A DNA stretch of 6,233 bases, from positions 1-6,233 of the forward strand of contig JAGQGA010000340.1 of the NCBI GenBank assembly GCA_020432595.1, given 5' to 3'. Positions within the stretch are counted from its first letter, which is position 1. Each line of letters begins with the position of its first letter. Position numbers and translations under genes: made by a program. Below are positions 1 through 5,438 of the stretch, piece after piece. Under the pieces are notes generated by a model. The model worked only from the letters and a program-made list of their open reading frames with translations. It was not told the DNA's origin and ran no database searches. This DNA comes from Anaerolineales bacterium (GTDB lineage Bacteria > Chloroflexota > Anaerolineae > Promineifilales > Promineifilaceae).

Positions 1-710
1 TGCAGGGCGGGGTCAACGGCACCAATGGAGTTAAACTGCGCCCACGGATAGGTTAAATCACTATGCAGTTCGTCGCTGATAATGAGCAAATCGTGCTTTT
101 GGCAAATGTCGCCCAAACGCTGTAGCTCGGCCGGTGTCCACACCCGCCCAACGGGGTTGTGGGGACTGCACAGGATGAGCATTTTGCAGCGGGGATCGGC
201 GGCTTTGGCTTCGAGGTCGTCGAAGTTGAGGTGATAACGGCCGTTTTCATACACCAACGCATTGTGAAGGGGCAAACGGCCGTTGTTCGCCACCGCCTGC
301 ACCAAGGGGTTAAACAGCGGCGGCTGCACAATCACCCGGTCCCCCGGCTCCGTGAAAAGCTGAATCGCTAGATTGACCATCGGCAGCGTGCCAATCGTCG
401 TCATGATCCATTCCCGCGCAACCTGCCAGCCGTGCCGCTCCCCTACCCAGTCCCGAATTGCCTCGAAATGGTCTTGCCCTGCCCGCGTATACCCCAGCAC
501 CCCTTGCAACCGCTGTGTCAACGCCTGCACAATCGGCTCCGCCGGCCGAAAATCCATATCCGCCACCCACATCGGGATCAGCGCACCAGGTGCCAACACA
601 GCCACGCCACCAGCGCGGGGTTGCAGCACTCCATCCTGAGACGAATAATCCCATTTGATAGAATCTGAGCCAGTTCGCACTTGAATCATATCGAAATCAT
701 ACTTTGTCAT
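1..710 (-). CDS. MalY/PatB-type PLP-dependent aminotransferase (probable cystathionine beta-lyase), 3' end outside window
   Basis: The frame stays open from an ATG at 710 down to base 1, giving 236 residues of a protein that is normally about 390 long. The C-terminal part lies off the left edge. It is a fold-type I PLP enzyme of the MalY/PatB branch. Residues 3-20 (KYDF...SIKW) and PMWVADMDF at 46-54 are typical of that branch, and CSPHNPVGRVW at 181-191 is its hallmark, with PLP-contacting Asn185. SDELHSDL at 212-219 supplies Asp213, which would contact the pyridine nitrogen. The catalytic lysine should fall near residue 245, just outside the window. Family members split cystathionine or cysteine to pyruvate, ammonia and a thiol, in the cytosol. 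The substrate here cannot be told. The start has only a weak AAGAGAAA-like ribosome site. The gene lies 100 bp downstream of higA on the same strand. It contains two AACGGCCGTT palindromes (236-245, 275-284), both encoding Asn-Gly-Arg. Confidence 0.93.
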   Translation of the reverse strand, partial: MTKYDFDMIQVRTGSDSIKWDYSSQDGVLQPRAGGVAVLAPGALIPMWVADMDFRPAEPIVQALTQRLQGVLGYTRAGQDHFEAIRDWVGERHGWQVAREWIMTTIGTLPMVNLAIQLFTEPGDRVIVQPPLFNPLVQAVANNGRLPLHNALVYENGRYHLNFDDLEAKAADPRCKMLILCSPHNPVGRVWTPAELQRLGDICQKHDLLIISDELHSDLTYPWAQFNSIGAVDPAL

Positions 711-810
711 GGGGTGTTTCTCTTGGGAATGGGGATGCCGCTATTATCACTACAAACAACAAGTAGGGTGCATCCAATACACCCCACCATTCATAGCAAA
801 CCAAAAAGTG
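711..810. other. Intergenic spacer between higA and the aminotransferase gene, with a small imperfect hairpin
   Basis: This spacer holds no gene. Bases 766-773 (GGGTGCAT) and 777-784 (ATACACCC) form an 8-bp inverted repeat with one C-A mismatch and a three-base loop. No T-run follows on either strand, so it is at best a weak terminator or the remnant of a GGGTGC-type intergenic repeat. A GATAAT-like -10 for the aminotransferase is present on the minus strand, but I found no convincing -35 at a suitable distance. Confidence 0.35.
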
Positions 811-1140
811 TTAAGCCGCTAAAGGTATATCCAGTGTGCCAGAAGAAAAAGGCACAATGGTCTGAAGCTCCTGAGCTTCAGATTTTTGGGCGTGGTAGAG
901 ATCCCAGCGCAATTGGAGGTTCATCCAAAACCCGGCTGATGTGCCAAAAAATTTGGCAAGTCGCAAGGCCGTACTTGGCGTAATCCCGCGCCGACCATTG
1001 ATAATCTCGTTGACCCGTTGATAGGGAACGTGAATGCCTTCTGCCAGATCGCGCTGCGTTAACTCTAAAGGGAGTAAGAACTCTTCAAGTAACATTTCAC
1101 CCGGATGAGTCGGTGGACGATGCGTTGGAATGCGTACCAT
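811..1140 (-). CDS. higA: HigA-family antitoxin, XRE-type helix-turn-helix
   Basis: This 109-residue protein is the antitoxin of a type II toxin-antitoxin pair. It should bind and neutralise the HigB toxin encoded just upstream and repress the shared promoter as a dimer. The N-terminus (RPPTHPGEMLLEEFL, 8-22) and the core from LTQRDLAEG (27-35) to RVNEIINGRRG (42-52) are characteristic of the HigA/VapI branch of XRE regulators. The helix-turn-helix covers about residues 27-48. GFWMNLQLRWDL (70-81) is the usual C-terminal helix motif. AGGAG at 1147-1151 sits six bases before the ATG and fixes the start. The gene follows higB after 21 bp, the toxin-first order usual for higBA. A perfect inverted repeat (861-882) lies inside its 3' part. 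Family assignment is firm; function in this organism is inferred. Confidence 0.93.
   Translation of the reverse strand: MVRIPTHRPPTHPGEMLLEEFLLPLELTQRDLAEGIHVPYQRVNEIINGRRGITPSTALRLAKFFGTSAGFWMNLQLRWDLYHAQKSEAQELQTIVPFSSGTLDIPLAA
861..882. repeat. Perfect 10-bp-arm inverted repeat inside higA
   Basis: TCTGAAGCTC (861-870) and GAGCTTCAGA (873-882) are exact reverse complements separated by two bases. On the plus strand the second arm is followed at once by TTTTT (883-887), the layout of an intrinsic terminator. It lies within higA codons on the opposite strand. If active it would stop antisense transcription reading towards higB. In higA mRNA it could form a hairpin near the 3' end. The structure is seen directly; any function is inferred. 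Confidence 0.6.
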
Positions 1141-1146
1141 AGTTAG

Positions 1147-1151
1147 CTCCT
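1147..1151 (-). promoter_or_regulatory. higA ribosome binding site
   Basis: AGGAG on the minus strand lies in the 21-base higB-higA gap, six bases before the higA ATG. higB itself lacks such a site, so the antitoxin probably has the better translation start of the pair. Confidence 0.75.
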
Positions 1152-1161
1152 AAACCTAAAC

Positions 1162-1455
1162 TTAATGATAATCAACGATTGCAACATCATCTGGCCCATT
1201 CATGTGCCAAATGAAGCAGATTCGATATTGATCATTGATCCGAATGCTATATTGACCAAGGCGATCTCCCTTTAATGCTTCCAGGCGGTTTCCAGGAGGG
1301 ACACGAAGATCATCAATCATTTCAGCAGAATCTAGCTGTTCTAGTTTACGGACTGCGATGCGCCAAAGCTTTTTAGGGCAGCTCTTTCGAGCCTCTTTAG
1401 AATTGACGCCATTGAAAACATCTTCAGTACCTTGGTCGTAAAAAGCGCGAATCAT
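1162..1455 (-). CDS. higB: HigB-family toxin, RelE-like ribosome-dependent mRNA interferase
   Basis: This 97-residue protein has the RelE/HigB fold pattern. Known HigB toxins cut mRNA on the translating ribosome and slow growth when the antitoxin is lost. Visible hallmarks are the N-terminus MIRAFYDQGTEDVF, the block LEALKGDR with GQYSIRIN (58-74), QYRICF (76-81), and the C-terminal DYH (95-97). Basic Lys62, Arg65 and Arg78 and terminal Tyr96-His97 match positions used for RNA cleavage or binding in this family, so the toxin looks intact. Length is normal (about 90-100). The ATG at 1455 matches the family N-terminus but has no Shine-Dalgarno sequence. A candidate promoter ends only six bases before it, so the mRNA may be leaderless. 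The Rieske gene ends 36 bp upstream on the same strand. Confidence 0.93.
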   Translation of the reverse strand: MIRAFYDQGTEDVFNGVNSKEARKSCPKKLWRIAVRKLEQLDSAEMIDDLRVPPGNRLEALKGDRLGQYSIRINDQYRICFIWHMNGPDDVAIVDYH

Positions 1456-1460
1456 CAGAA

Positions 1461-1490
1461 CATGATAACACGGATGTCATGCTATAACAA
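1461..1490 (-). promoter_or_regulatory. Candidate higBA promoter with overlapping operator dyad
   Basis: On the minus strand, TTGTTA (1490-1485) and TATCAT (1467-1462) are separated by exactly 17 bases and match sigma-70 boxes at 4/6 and 5/6 positions. The arms CATGA (1461-1465) and TCATG (1477-1481) form an inverted repeat with an 11-base spacer that covers the -10 and part of the spacer. A HigA dimer bound there would block RNA polymerase, the usual autoregulation in this family. The -10 ends six bases before the higB ATG. The assignment is by pattern only. Confidence 0.5.
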
Positions 1491-1491
1491 T

Positions 1492-2787
1492 CTACGAATC
1501 CCCATTTCCGTTAACAAACATCGGTACCGACTCTTTGGCATCACCCGGTGGAATGCGGTCAATGCCTACCATTTTGTCAATCACCATGTTTTGGTAACGG
1601 TGCAGCGGTTCTTCAAAGTGATAGCACATGCGGCCACCCACATAGGGGCGCATTGTTAGCCCGGCCTGAACCCGTTCCACAATGTCAACGTCCTGTATAT
1701 TGACCAAATCCCAGAAATGGAGCAAATCGTCAATGGCTGCTTCTCGCCCTTCGTTGCCTTCAGATTCGGGGTGAACCAGCAGGCGGCACCGCTCAAGGGT
1801 GCGGTTGGGGCCGGCCGGATTCGCCATCATGATAAAACAGTGGTTGGGCATGACGTTGATGGCAATGTTGGGAAACAGCCAGATAAAGCGTGCAGAAACG
1901 CGGTTGGCTTCGCTGAGGGTGCTGAGTGGGGGCAGGCCGAGCCAGCCGCCGCTGTCGCTGTTTTGCGAAATGGGGGTGGTGGTCATGCCGGTATACATCC
2001 CCGGCCCCTGCCAGCGGTAATGGTCTTCCATGCGCGACACCTTGATTAGTTCGGGATGTACCCAGGGAAGGTGGTAATATTCCATGAAGTTTTCGCCCAC
2101 CAGCTTGTAGTTACACTGCATATCGTAGATTTTTTCCCGCGCCACCACCCACTCTTCCAGCCGATACCCGGCAAACCGCTGCGGCAAATCGCCAAGCTGC
2201 TGGGCGAGCGGGGCAGCATCGGGGTTGAGGTTGACGAAGATGAGGAAGCCCCAGCTTTCGACGCGGACGTTAAACAGGCCATAATCGGCGCGGTCAAAAG
2301 CATCTACGCCGCCCATGTCAAAAATACCGCGCTGGTCTTCGGGAATGTCGGAGCCTTCAAAGAGGGGGGTGCCGATGCAGTTGCCGTCTAAATCGAAGGC
2401 CCAACTGTGGTAGGGGCAGCGGATGCGGGCGGAACGGACGTGGGTGCAGTCATGGTCAAGCATTTTGGCTCCGCGATGGCGGCAGACGTTGTAAAAGGCG
2501 CGAAACTGCCCGTCTTTGTTGCGGGTGACGATGATGGATTGTCCGGCCACGTCGGACACGATGACATCGCCCAGCTTTTGCAGGTCGGAGAAGCAGCCGA
2601 CGGCAATCCAACTGTTGGCGAAGATGCGCTCTTGTTCGATGGCGTAAAATTCGGTTGAGGTGAAGGCATCGGGGTGGATGGTCATGGCGGCGCTGACGTG
2701 GGGGCGGGTGTAGCGGTAGGTTTCTTCGTTGGTATAATCAACGGCCGTTAATTGCCTCGGATACAACTGATGATAATTCTTGGTCAA
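1492..2787 (-). CDS. Rieske non-haem iron oxygenase, alpha subunit (possible C-N-cleaving demethylase type)
   Basis: Read from the TTG at 2787, this is a 431-residue oxygenase component that takes electrons from a separate reductase, which is not in the window. The N-terminal Rieske domain binds a 2Fe-2S cluster through Cys102, His104, Cys124 and His127 (CRHRG ... CPYHSW). The C-terminal catalytic domain carries ENFMEYYHLPWVHPEL (232-247), with Fe ligands His239 and His244, and probably Asp366 in IQDVDIVE. The residue three before the first His is Glu236. Arene dioxygenases have Asp there, whereas carnitine and glycine-betaine monooxygenases have Glu. This hints at a quaternary-amine or other N-methyl substrate, but the true substrate is unknown. 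The start is chosen because GGAGG (2796-2800) lies eight bases before this TTG; an earlier in-frame TTG at 2802 overlaps that site. No frameshift or missing ligand is seen. The gene is divergent from the M19 protein gene. Confidence 0.92.
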   Translation of the reverse strand: MTKNYHQLYPRQLTAVDYTNEETYRYTRPHVSAAMTIHPDAFTSTEFYAIEQERIFANSWIAVGCFSDLQKLGDVIVSDVAGQSIIVTRNKDGQFRAFYNVCRHRGAKMLDHDCTHVRSARIRCPYHSWAFDLDGNCIGTPLFEGSDIPEDQRGIFDMGGVDAFDRADYGLFNVRVESWGFLIFVNLNPDAAPLAQQLGDLPQRFAGYRLEEWVVAREKIYDMQCNYKLVGENFMEYYHLPWVHPELIKVSRMEDHYRWQGPGMYTGMTTTPISQNSDSGGWLGLPPLSTLSEANRVSARFIWLFPNIAINVMPNHCFIMMANPAGPNRTLERCRLLVHPESEGNEGREAAIDDLLHFWDLVNIQDVDIVERVQAGLTMRPYVGGRMCYHFEEPLHRYQNMVIDKMVGIDRIPPGDAKESVPMFVNGNGDS

Positions 2788-2795
2788 GGTTCTTT

Positions 2796-2800
2796 CCTCC
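2796..2800 (-). promoter_or_regulatory. Shine-Dalgarno site that sets the Rieske gene start at a TTG codon
   Basis: GGAGG on the minus strand is followed by eight bases and then TTG at 2787-2785. The in-frame TTG at 2802-2800 shares a base with this site and so cannot use it. The next ATG is 34 codons further in (residue 35). The gene therefore most likely starts with TTG. Confidence 0.7.
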
Positions 2801-2802
2801 AA

Positions 2803-3010
2803 ATCGGTAAGCGGTTAACACTACTTTAGTTGGTTTAGCGGATGGCGAAAAGGGATGTTTGACACCGCGATTTTTTGCGCGGTATGGGTAGCGATACCTA
2901 TTAGTGGTTCCGCCTTTGAGTAAGAGCTTAGATGCAATGGTGGAAGGATGATAATCTGTTTCGGGACAACCCCCAAACAGAAGATAAGGTGGAGTTCAAA
3001 CAGAAACAAC
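2803..3010. promoter_or_regulatory. Divergent regulatory region between the Rieske and M19 genes, with overlapping dyads
   Basis: No gene is seen here. A perfect -35 box TTGACA (2859-2864, plus strand) has only a poor -10 (TATGGG, 2883-2888) at 18 bases. Two inverted repeats overlap it: ACCGCG (2864-2869) with CGCGGT (2878-2883), and GGTAT (2881-2885) with ATACC (2894-2898). Both have eight-base spacers, and they share three bases. Such paired dyads between divergent genes suit a regulator site, but no regulator gene is in the window. A separate hairpin lies at 2956-2980. The dyads are seen directly; promoter and operator roles are inferred. Confidence 0.4.
2956..2980 (+). promoter_or_regulatory. 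Hairpin in the presumed leader of the M19 gene
   Basis: CTGTTT (2956-2961) pairs with AAACAG (2975-2980). Inside, GGG (2963-2965) pairs with CCC (2971-2973) across a five-base loop, with one C-C mismatch between the two helices. It lies just before GGTGGAG (2988-2994), the only purine-rich stretch near the chosen ATG at 3011. It could be a leader structure or chance. Confidence 0.3.
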
Positions 3011-3976
3011 ATGATTATTGATGCGCTGCAAACGTCAAACTGGGATCGGGAGCTTTTTGAAGAACTGCGGGCAGGCGGGGTGGATTGTGTGCATGTAACG
3101 GTGGCGGTGTGGGAGTCGGCGCGGGAGACATTGAGCCAGATTCACCGCTGGTATCGCTGGTTTCGGGAGCATGATGACCTGATTGTGCTGGCGACATCAG
3201 CGCGGGAGATTGTGGCGGCGAAGGCGGAGGGGAAAACGGCCGTTATTCTCGGCTTCCAAAACAGCTCCCCCTTTGAAGACGATCTCGGTTTGGTGGAAGT
3301 ATTCTACCGGCTCGGCGTGCGCGTCGTCCAGCTTACCTACAACAACCAAAGCCTGCTGGGGGCAGGCTGTTATGAGCCTCATGACAGTGGGTTGACCCGC
3401 TATGGCAAAGAGGTGGTGCGGGAGCTAAACCGGTTAGGCATGGTGGTGGATTTGTCCCACGTGGGGGAGCAGACCACGCTCGATGCCATTGCCTTTTCGC
3501 AGCGGCCGGTGGCCGTTACCCACGCCAACCCCAAATTTTTGCACGACATTCCGCGCAACAAGTCGGACAGGGTGCTGCGAGCGCTGGCGGAACGGGGCGG
3601 CATGTTTGGCTGTAGTCTGTACCCCCACCTCATTGGCGGCCGGCAGGTGACGCTGGCGCAGTATACGGGGATGATTGCCCGGCTGGTGGAGATGATTGGC
3701 ATTGACCATGTGGGGTTTGGCAGCGACGCGGTGCGGAAATGCACGCCGGACTATTTGAACTGGCTGCGGATGGGACGCTGGACACAAACGGCCGATTTTG
3801 GCCCCGGCAGTGCCGCCAACCCCGGCTGGCCGGAATGGCAGGAATGGTTCCAAACCCCGGCCGACTACCCCAACTTGCGGCAAGGGCTACGCGACCAGGG
3901 GTTTAGCGAAGAAGAAACGGCGAAAATCATGGGGGGGAATTGGCTGCGGTTTTTTGGCGAGGTGATTGGAGATTAG
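3011..3976 (+). CDS. Peptidase M19 (renal-dipeptidase-like) family protein with atypical metal site
   Basis: This 321-residue TIM-barrel protein aligns by eye with M19 dipeptidases: LGFQNSSPFEDDLG (80-93), RVVQLTYNNQSLLGAG (104-119), VVDLSHVGEQT (145-155), VAVTHANPKFL (167-177), PRNKSD (181-186), HVGFGSDA (233-240), and the C-terminal EETAKIMGGNWLRFF. His150, His171, Arg182 and Asp239 of the classical site are present. The N-terminal His-x-Asp is replaced by residues 6-8 (LQT), and the bridging Glu by Gln83, so half of the two-zinc site is missing. The substrate may not be a dipeptide. From memory, this variant resembles a protein encoded in the Pseudomonas betaine/dimethylglycine region. The ATG at 3011 is chosen because IIDAL is where family homology begins. 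An in-frame ATG at 2948 would add 21 unlike residues. No good ribosome site supports either. The last codons and TAG lie inside a heptad repeat element. Confidence 0.88.
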   Translation: MIIDALQTSNWDRELFEELRAGGVDCVHVTVAVWESARETLSQIHRWYRWFREHDDLIVLATSAREIVAAKAEGKTAVILGFQNSSPFEDDLGLVEVFYRLGVRVVQLTYNNQSLLGAGCYEPHDSGLTRYGKEVVRELNRLGMVVDLSHVGEQTTLDAIAFSQRPVAVTHANPKFLHDIPRNKSDRVLRALAERGGMFGCSLYPHLIGGRQVTLAQYTGMIARLVEMIGIDHVGFGSDAVRKCTPDYLNWLRMGRWTQTADFGPGSAANPGWPEWQEWFQTPADYPNLRQGLRDQGFSEEETAKIMGGNWLRFFGEVIGD

Positions 3977-4021
3977 AGATTGGGGATTGGAAAGAGTCTC
4001 TAATCTCTAATCTCTAATCTC
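3964..4021. repeat. Heptad-repeat hairpin element, copy 1
   Basis: The left half is four tandem 7-mers in perfect phase from 3964: GATTGGA, GATTAGA, GATTGGG, GATTGGA. After five bases the right half repeats TCTCTAA three times and ends in TCTC (3997-4021). The halves pair into a stem of about 25 bp; GAGATTAGAGATT (3969-3981) matches the right end exactly, with G-T wobbles further in. The element includes the final Ile-Gly-Asp codons and the TAG of the M19 gene and fills the gap up to six bases before the next start codon. There is no T-run, so it is not a standard terminator. Confidence 0.8.
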
Positions 4022-4027
4022 AGAAAA

Positions 4028-4720
4028 ATGATGGATCAAACAACGACAACAACGATTTTACCGAAAGAGATTATGGCCGCCGTGCGCTGGGCACTGCGGG
4101 CGCGAGGAGTGGCGGCGGGGTATGCGCGGCCGATTGGAGAGTTGGTGCTGGCGGCGGAGCTGGCGACGGGGGTGGGGTTGGCGCATTTGCTGGCGTTTTT
4201 GCAGCATGAGCCGCCGCCGTTGGCGAAGCTGGATTTGCTGTGGGATGAGGGGCACAACGGCCGTTTAGACCTCCACCACCACGACCCCCTGCTCTTTGCC
4301 ACGGCTGCGTTTGAGTTGGCCTGGGCACGGGCGTGCCAGCGGGGGTGGTATGCGCTGGAATTGGTGAACGGGGCGGCAAGCTGGCCGCTGCTGGAGCCAT
4401 TACTGCGGCAGATGGCGGCGCGGGGAAGCGTGGGGCAGGTGGTGGCGAATGGTCGCACTTGTTACGCCCTGCCCACTGCCAATAATGCCATTATCGTTGA
4501 GCAACTGCCTGCCGGTTTGGAACTGCCGCCGCTGCCAGAAACGGCCGTTTTTACCATTCTCTGCCAGCCGCACGCACCCATCGCTGGGCTGCCCACGGCG
4601 CAAATTGAGCAGCGCGTTGCCCAGTGGCAGCAGGCGCAGCGTGAGGGAGTGGGGGTAGAAACGGCCGTTTGGGAACCCCTCAAAGCAATAGCCAACGAAA
4701 TTTTGGTGCCAACTTCCTGA
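4028..4720 (+). CDS. Uncharacterised 230-residue protein, possibly DUF3726-like
   Basis: I do not recognise this protein with certainty. It is rich in Ala and Leu, with helical segments at about 11-60 (KEIMAAVRWALRARG, then ELVLAAELATGVGLAHLLAFL), a His-rich stretch DLHHHD (81-86), and a C-terminus VWEPLKAIANEILVPTS. The helical N-terminus and the W-x-x-L ... VP-x-S ending resemble, from memory, DUF3726 proteins. The call is tentative because the end is shorter than usual. There is no signal peptide or membrane span. The start is ATG at 4028 or 4031; no Shine-Dalgarno sequence precedes it because repeat copy 1 fills the upstream gap. A weaker alternative is the ATG at 4073. Lying 51 bp after the M19 gene on the same strand, it is probably cotranscribed. 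It holds three AACGGCCGTT palindromes (4256, 4540, 4660), an unusually dense set. That the frame is coding is well supported by its length and composition. Confidence 0.8.
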   Translation: MMDQTTTTTILPKEIMAAVRWALRARGVAAGYARPIGELVLAAELATGVGLAHLLAFLQHEPPPLAKLDLLWDEGHNGRLDLHHHDPLLFATAAFELAWARACQRGWYALELVNGAASWPLLEPLLRQMAARGSVGQVVANGRTCYALPTANNAIIVEQLPAGLELPPLPETAVFTILCQPHAPIAGLPTAQIEQRVAQWQQAQREGVGVETAVWEPLKAIANEILVPTS

Positions 4721-4789
4721 ATCCTGTTCAGGCAAAGGCTTACAACCGCGAAGAGGTCTCCTTTGCGTCTTTGCAGCTCAAAACTCTCC
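4716..4789. terminator. Convergent intergenic region with two inverted repeats
   Basis: This 69-bp gap separates the ends of the 230-residue protein gene and the DinB-like gene. CCTGAA (4716-4721) and TTCAGG (4727-4732) form a 6-bp stem over the TGA stop with a five-base loop. GCAAAGG (4732-4738) and CCTTTGC (4760-4766) form a wider stem. CTTTGCGTCTTTGC (4761-4774) resembles a dispersed intergenic repeat type seen in many bacteria. No T-run follows either stem, so the terminator role is inferred from convergent position only. Confidence 0.35.
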
Positions 4790-5302
4790 CTAGTCGCTCG
4801 CCTCTAGCTGATAGCCATAGCCGCTCATGTTACCCACAAAGTCGGGCAAATTGAGGTGCCCAAGCTGCTGCCGCACAGCGTGAGCCTCGCCAATGTGGAA
4901 CCAGTAATGATGGATGTTACGCAGCAGCATGGTGCCAATCGTTTCCCGCAGCGGTTTGCCATCATATTCCAGTCGGGTTTCCATTAAGGCTGGGGTGAGC
5001 GTGTCGAGATATGGATCAGCGGCGGCGGTAATCGCCATCCATACTTGCCACATTTCGGCCAGTGGCGGGGTGGAAGCGGGCTGCCCATAACCAACGAGTG
5101 ATGGCAAATCGGGAGCAATTTCTCGGCCTTGGGCAGCAATGACCCAGTAAAATTGCTCCTGCAAAGCCAAATGTCCAACCATCCAGCTAATACAGTTCAT
5201 CGGCAGCAGCCGCTTTTGGGCATCCTCCGCGCTCAAACCTTCCAGGCAGCGTTGCAGCTCGGCGCGGGAAAAACGAAGTTGTTGTACTAAAAAATGGGTC
5301 AT
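4790..5302 (-). CDS. DinB-like superfamily protein, putative metal-dependent enzyme
   Basis: This 170-residue protein matches the DinB/YfiT four-helix-bundle pattern, about the usual length. Three histidines would hold a divalent metal: His44 in WMVGHLALQEQ (helix 2) and His132 and His136 in NIHHYWFHIGEAHAVRQQLG (helix 4). Members include thiol-dependent transferases and many proteins of unknown role in stress or detoxification. The name comes from a DNA-damage-induced Bacillus gene and does not mean DNA polymerase IV. The substrate is unknown. AGGAGGG (5307-5313, minus strand) sits four bases before the ATG and fixes the start. The gene is divergent from the DUF423 gene and convergent with the 230-residue protein gene, so it is probably transcribed alone. 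Repeat copy 2 lies 22 bp upstream of its start, and a TATACT -10-like box is at 5430-5425 with no clear -35. Confidence 0.88.
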   Translation of the reverse strand: MTHFLVQQLRFSRAELQRCLEGLSAEDAQKRLLPMNCISWMVGHLALQEQFYWVIAAQGREIAPDLPSLVGYGQPASTPPLAEMWQVWMAITAAADPYLDTLTPALMETRLEYDGKPLRETIGTMLLRNIHHYWFHIGEAHAVRQQLGHLNLPDFVGNMSGYGYQLEASD

Positions 5303-5324
5303 AGAACCCTCCTGTATTAAATGT

Positions 5325-5406
5325 GAAGATTAGAGATTGGAGGTCGGAGGTGGGGGATGAAGAGGCTAAAGAACCTCAATCTCGCTATCTTTTAGTCTCC
5401 TAATCT
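5325..5406. repeat. Heptad-repeat hairpin element, copy 2 (decayed)
   Basis: The left half reads as degenerate 7-mers in one phase: GAAGATT, AGAGATT, GGAGGTC, GGAGGTG, GGGGATG. The right half has CCTCAATCTC (5374-5383), TAGTCTCC and TAATCT (to 5406). AGATTAG at the left end and CTAATCT at the right end are complementary, so a long imperfect hairpin can form. It lies in the divergent space between the DinB-like and DUF423 genes and is the most degraded of the three copies. Confidence 0.6.
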
Positions 5407-5438
5407 GTGTTATCGTTTGTTACAAGTATATCAGAGCG

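Noticed and set aside
310..654. Long minus-strand frame inside the aminotransferase gene, and similar frames within the Rieske, M19 and 230-residue protein genes
   Set aside because: They lie in alternative frames of well-supported genes, give low-complexity or arginine/proline/serine-rich translations, and match no family.
766..784. GGGTGCAT/ATACACCC hairpin as a higA terminator
   Set aside because: The stem is short and mismatched, and no T-run follows on the minus strand.
811..1455. higBA as part of a larger mobile element inserted between the Rieske and aminotransferase genes
   Set aside because: No integrase, transposase, target duplication or flanking inverted repeats are visible. A horizontally acquired module is possible but unsupported by boundaries in this window.
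2948..3010. Upstream ATG extension of the M19 protein by 21 residues
   Set aside because: The added residues do not look like the family N-terminus, the purine stretch directly abuts the ATG, and the region contains a hairpin. It is not fully excluded, because the 3011 start also lacks a good ribosome site.
4715..4791. Possible frameshift at the end of the 230-residue protein: dropping one C would continue VPTS into a further 20-odd residues starting SESCSGKG
   Set aside because: The extension only loosely resembles the expected family C-terminus, and the family call itself is uncertain. A simple stop codon is the simpler reading.
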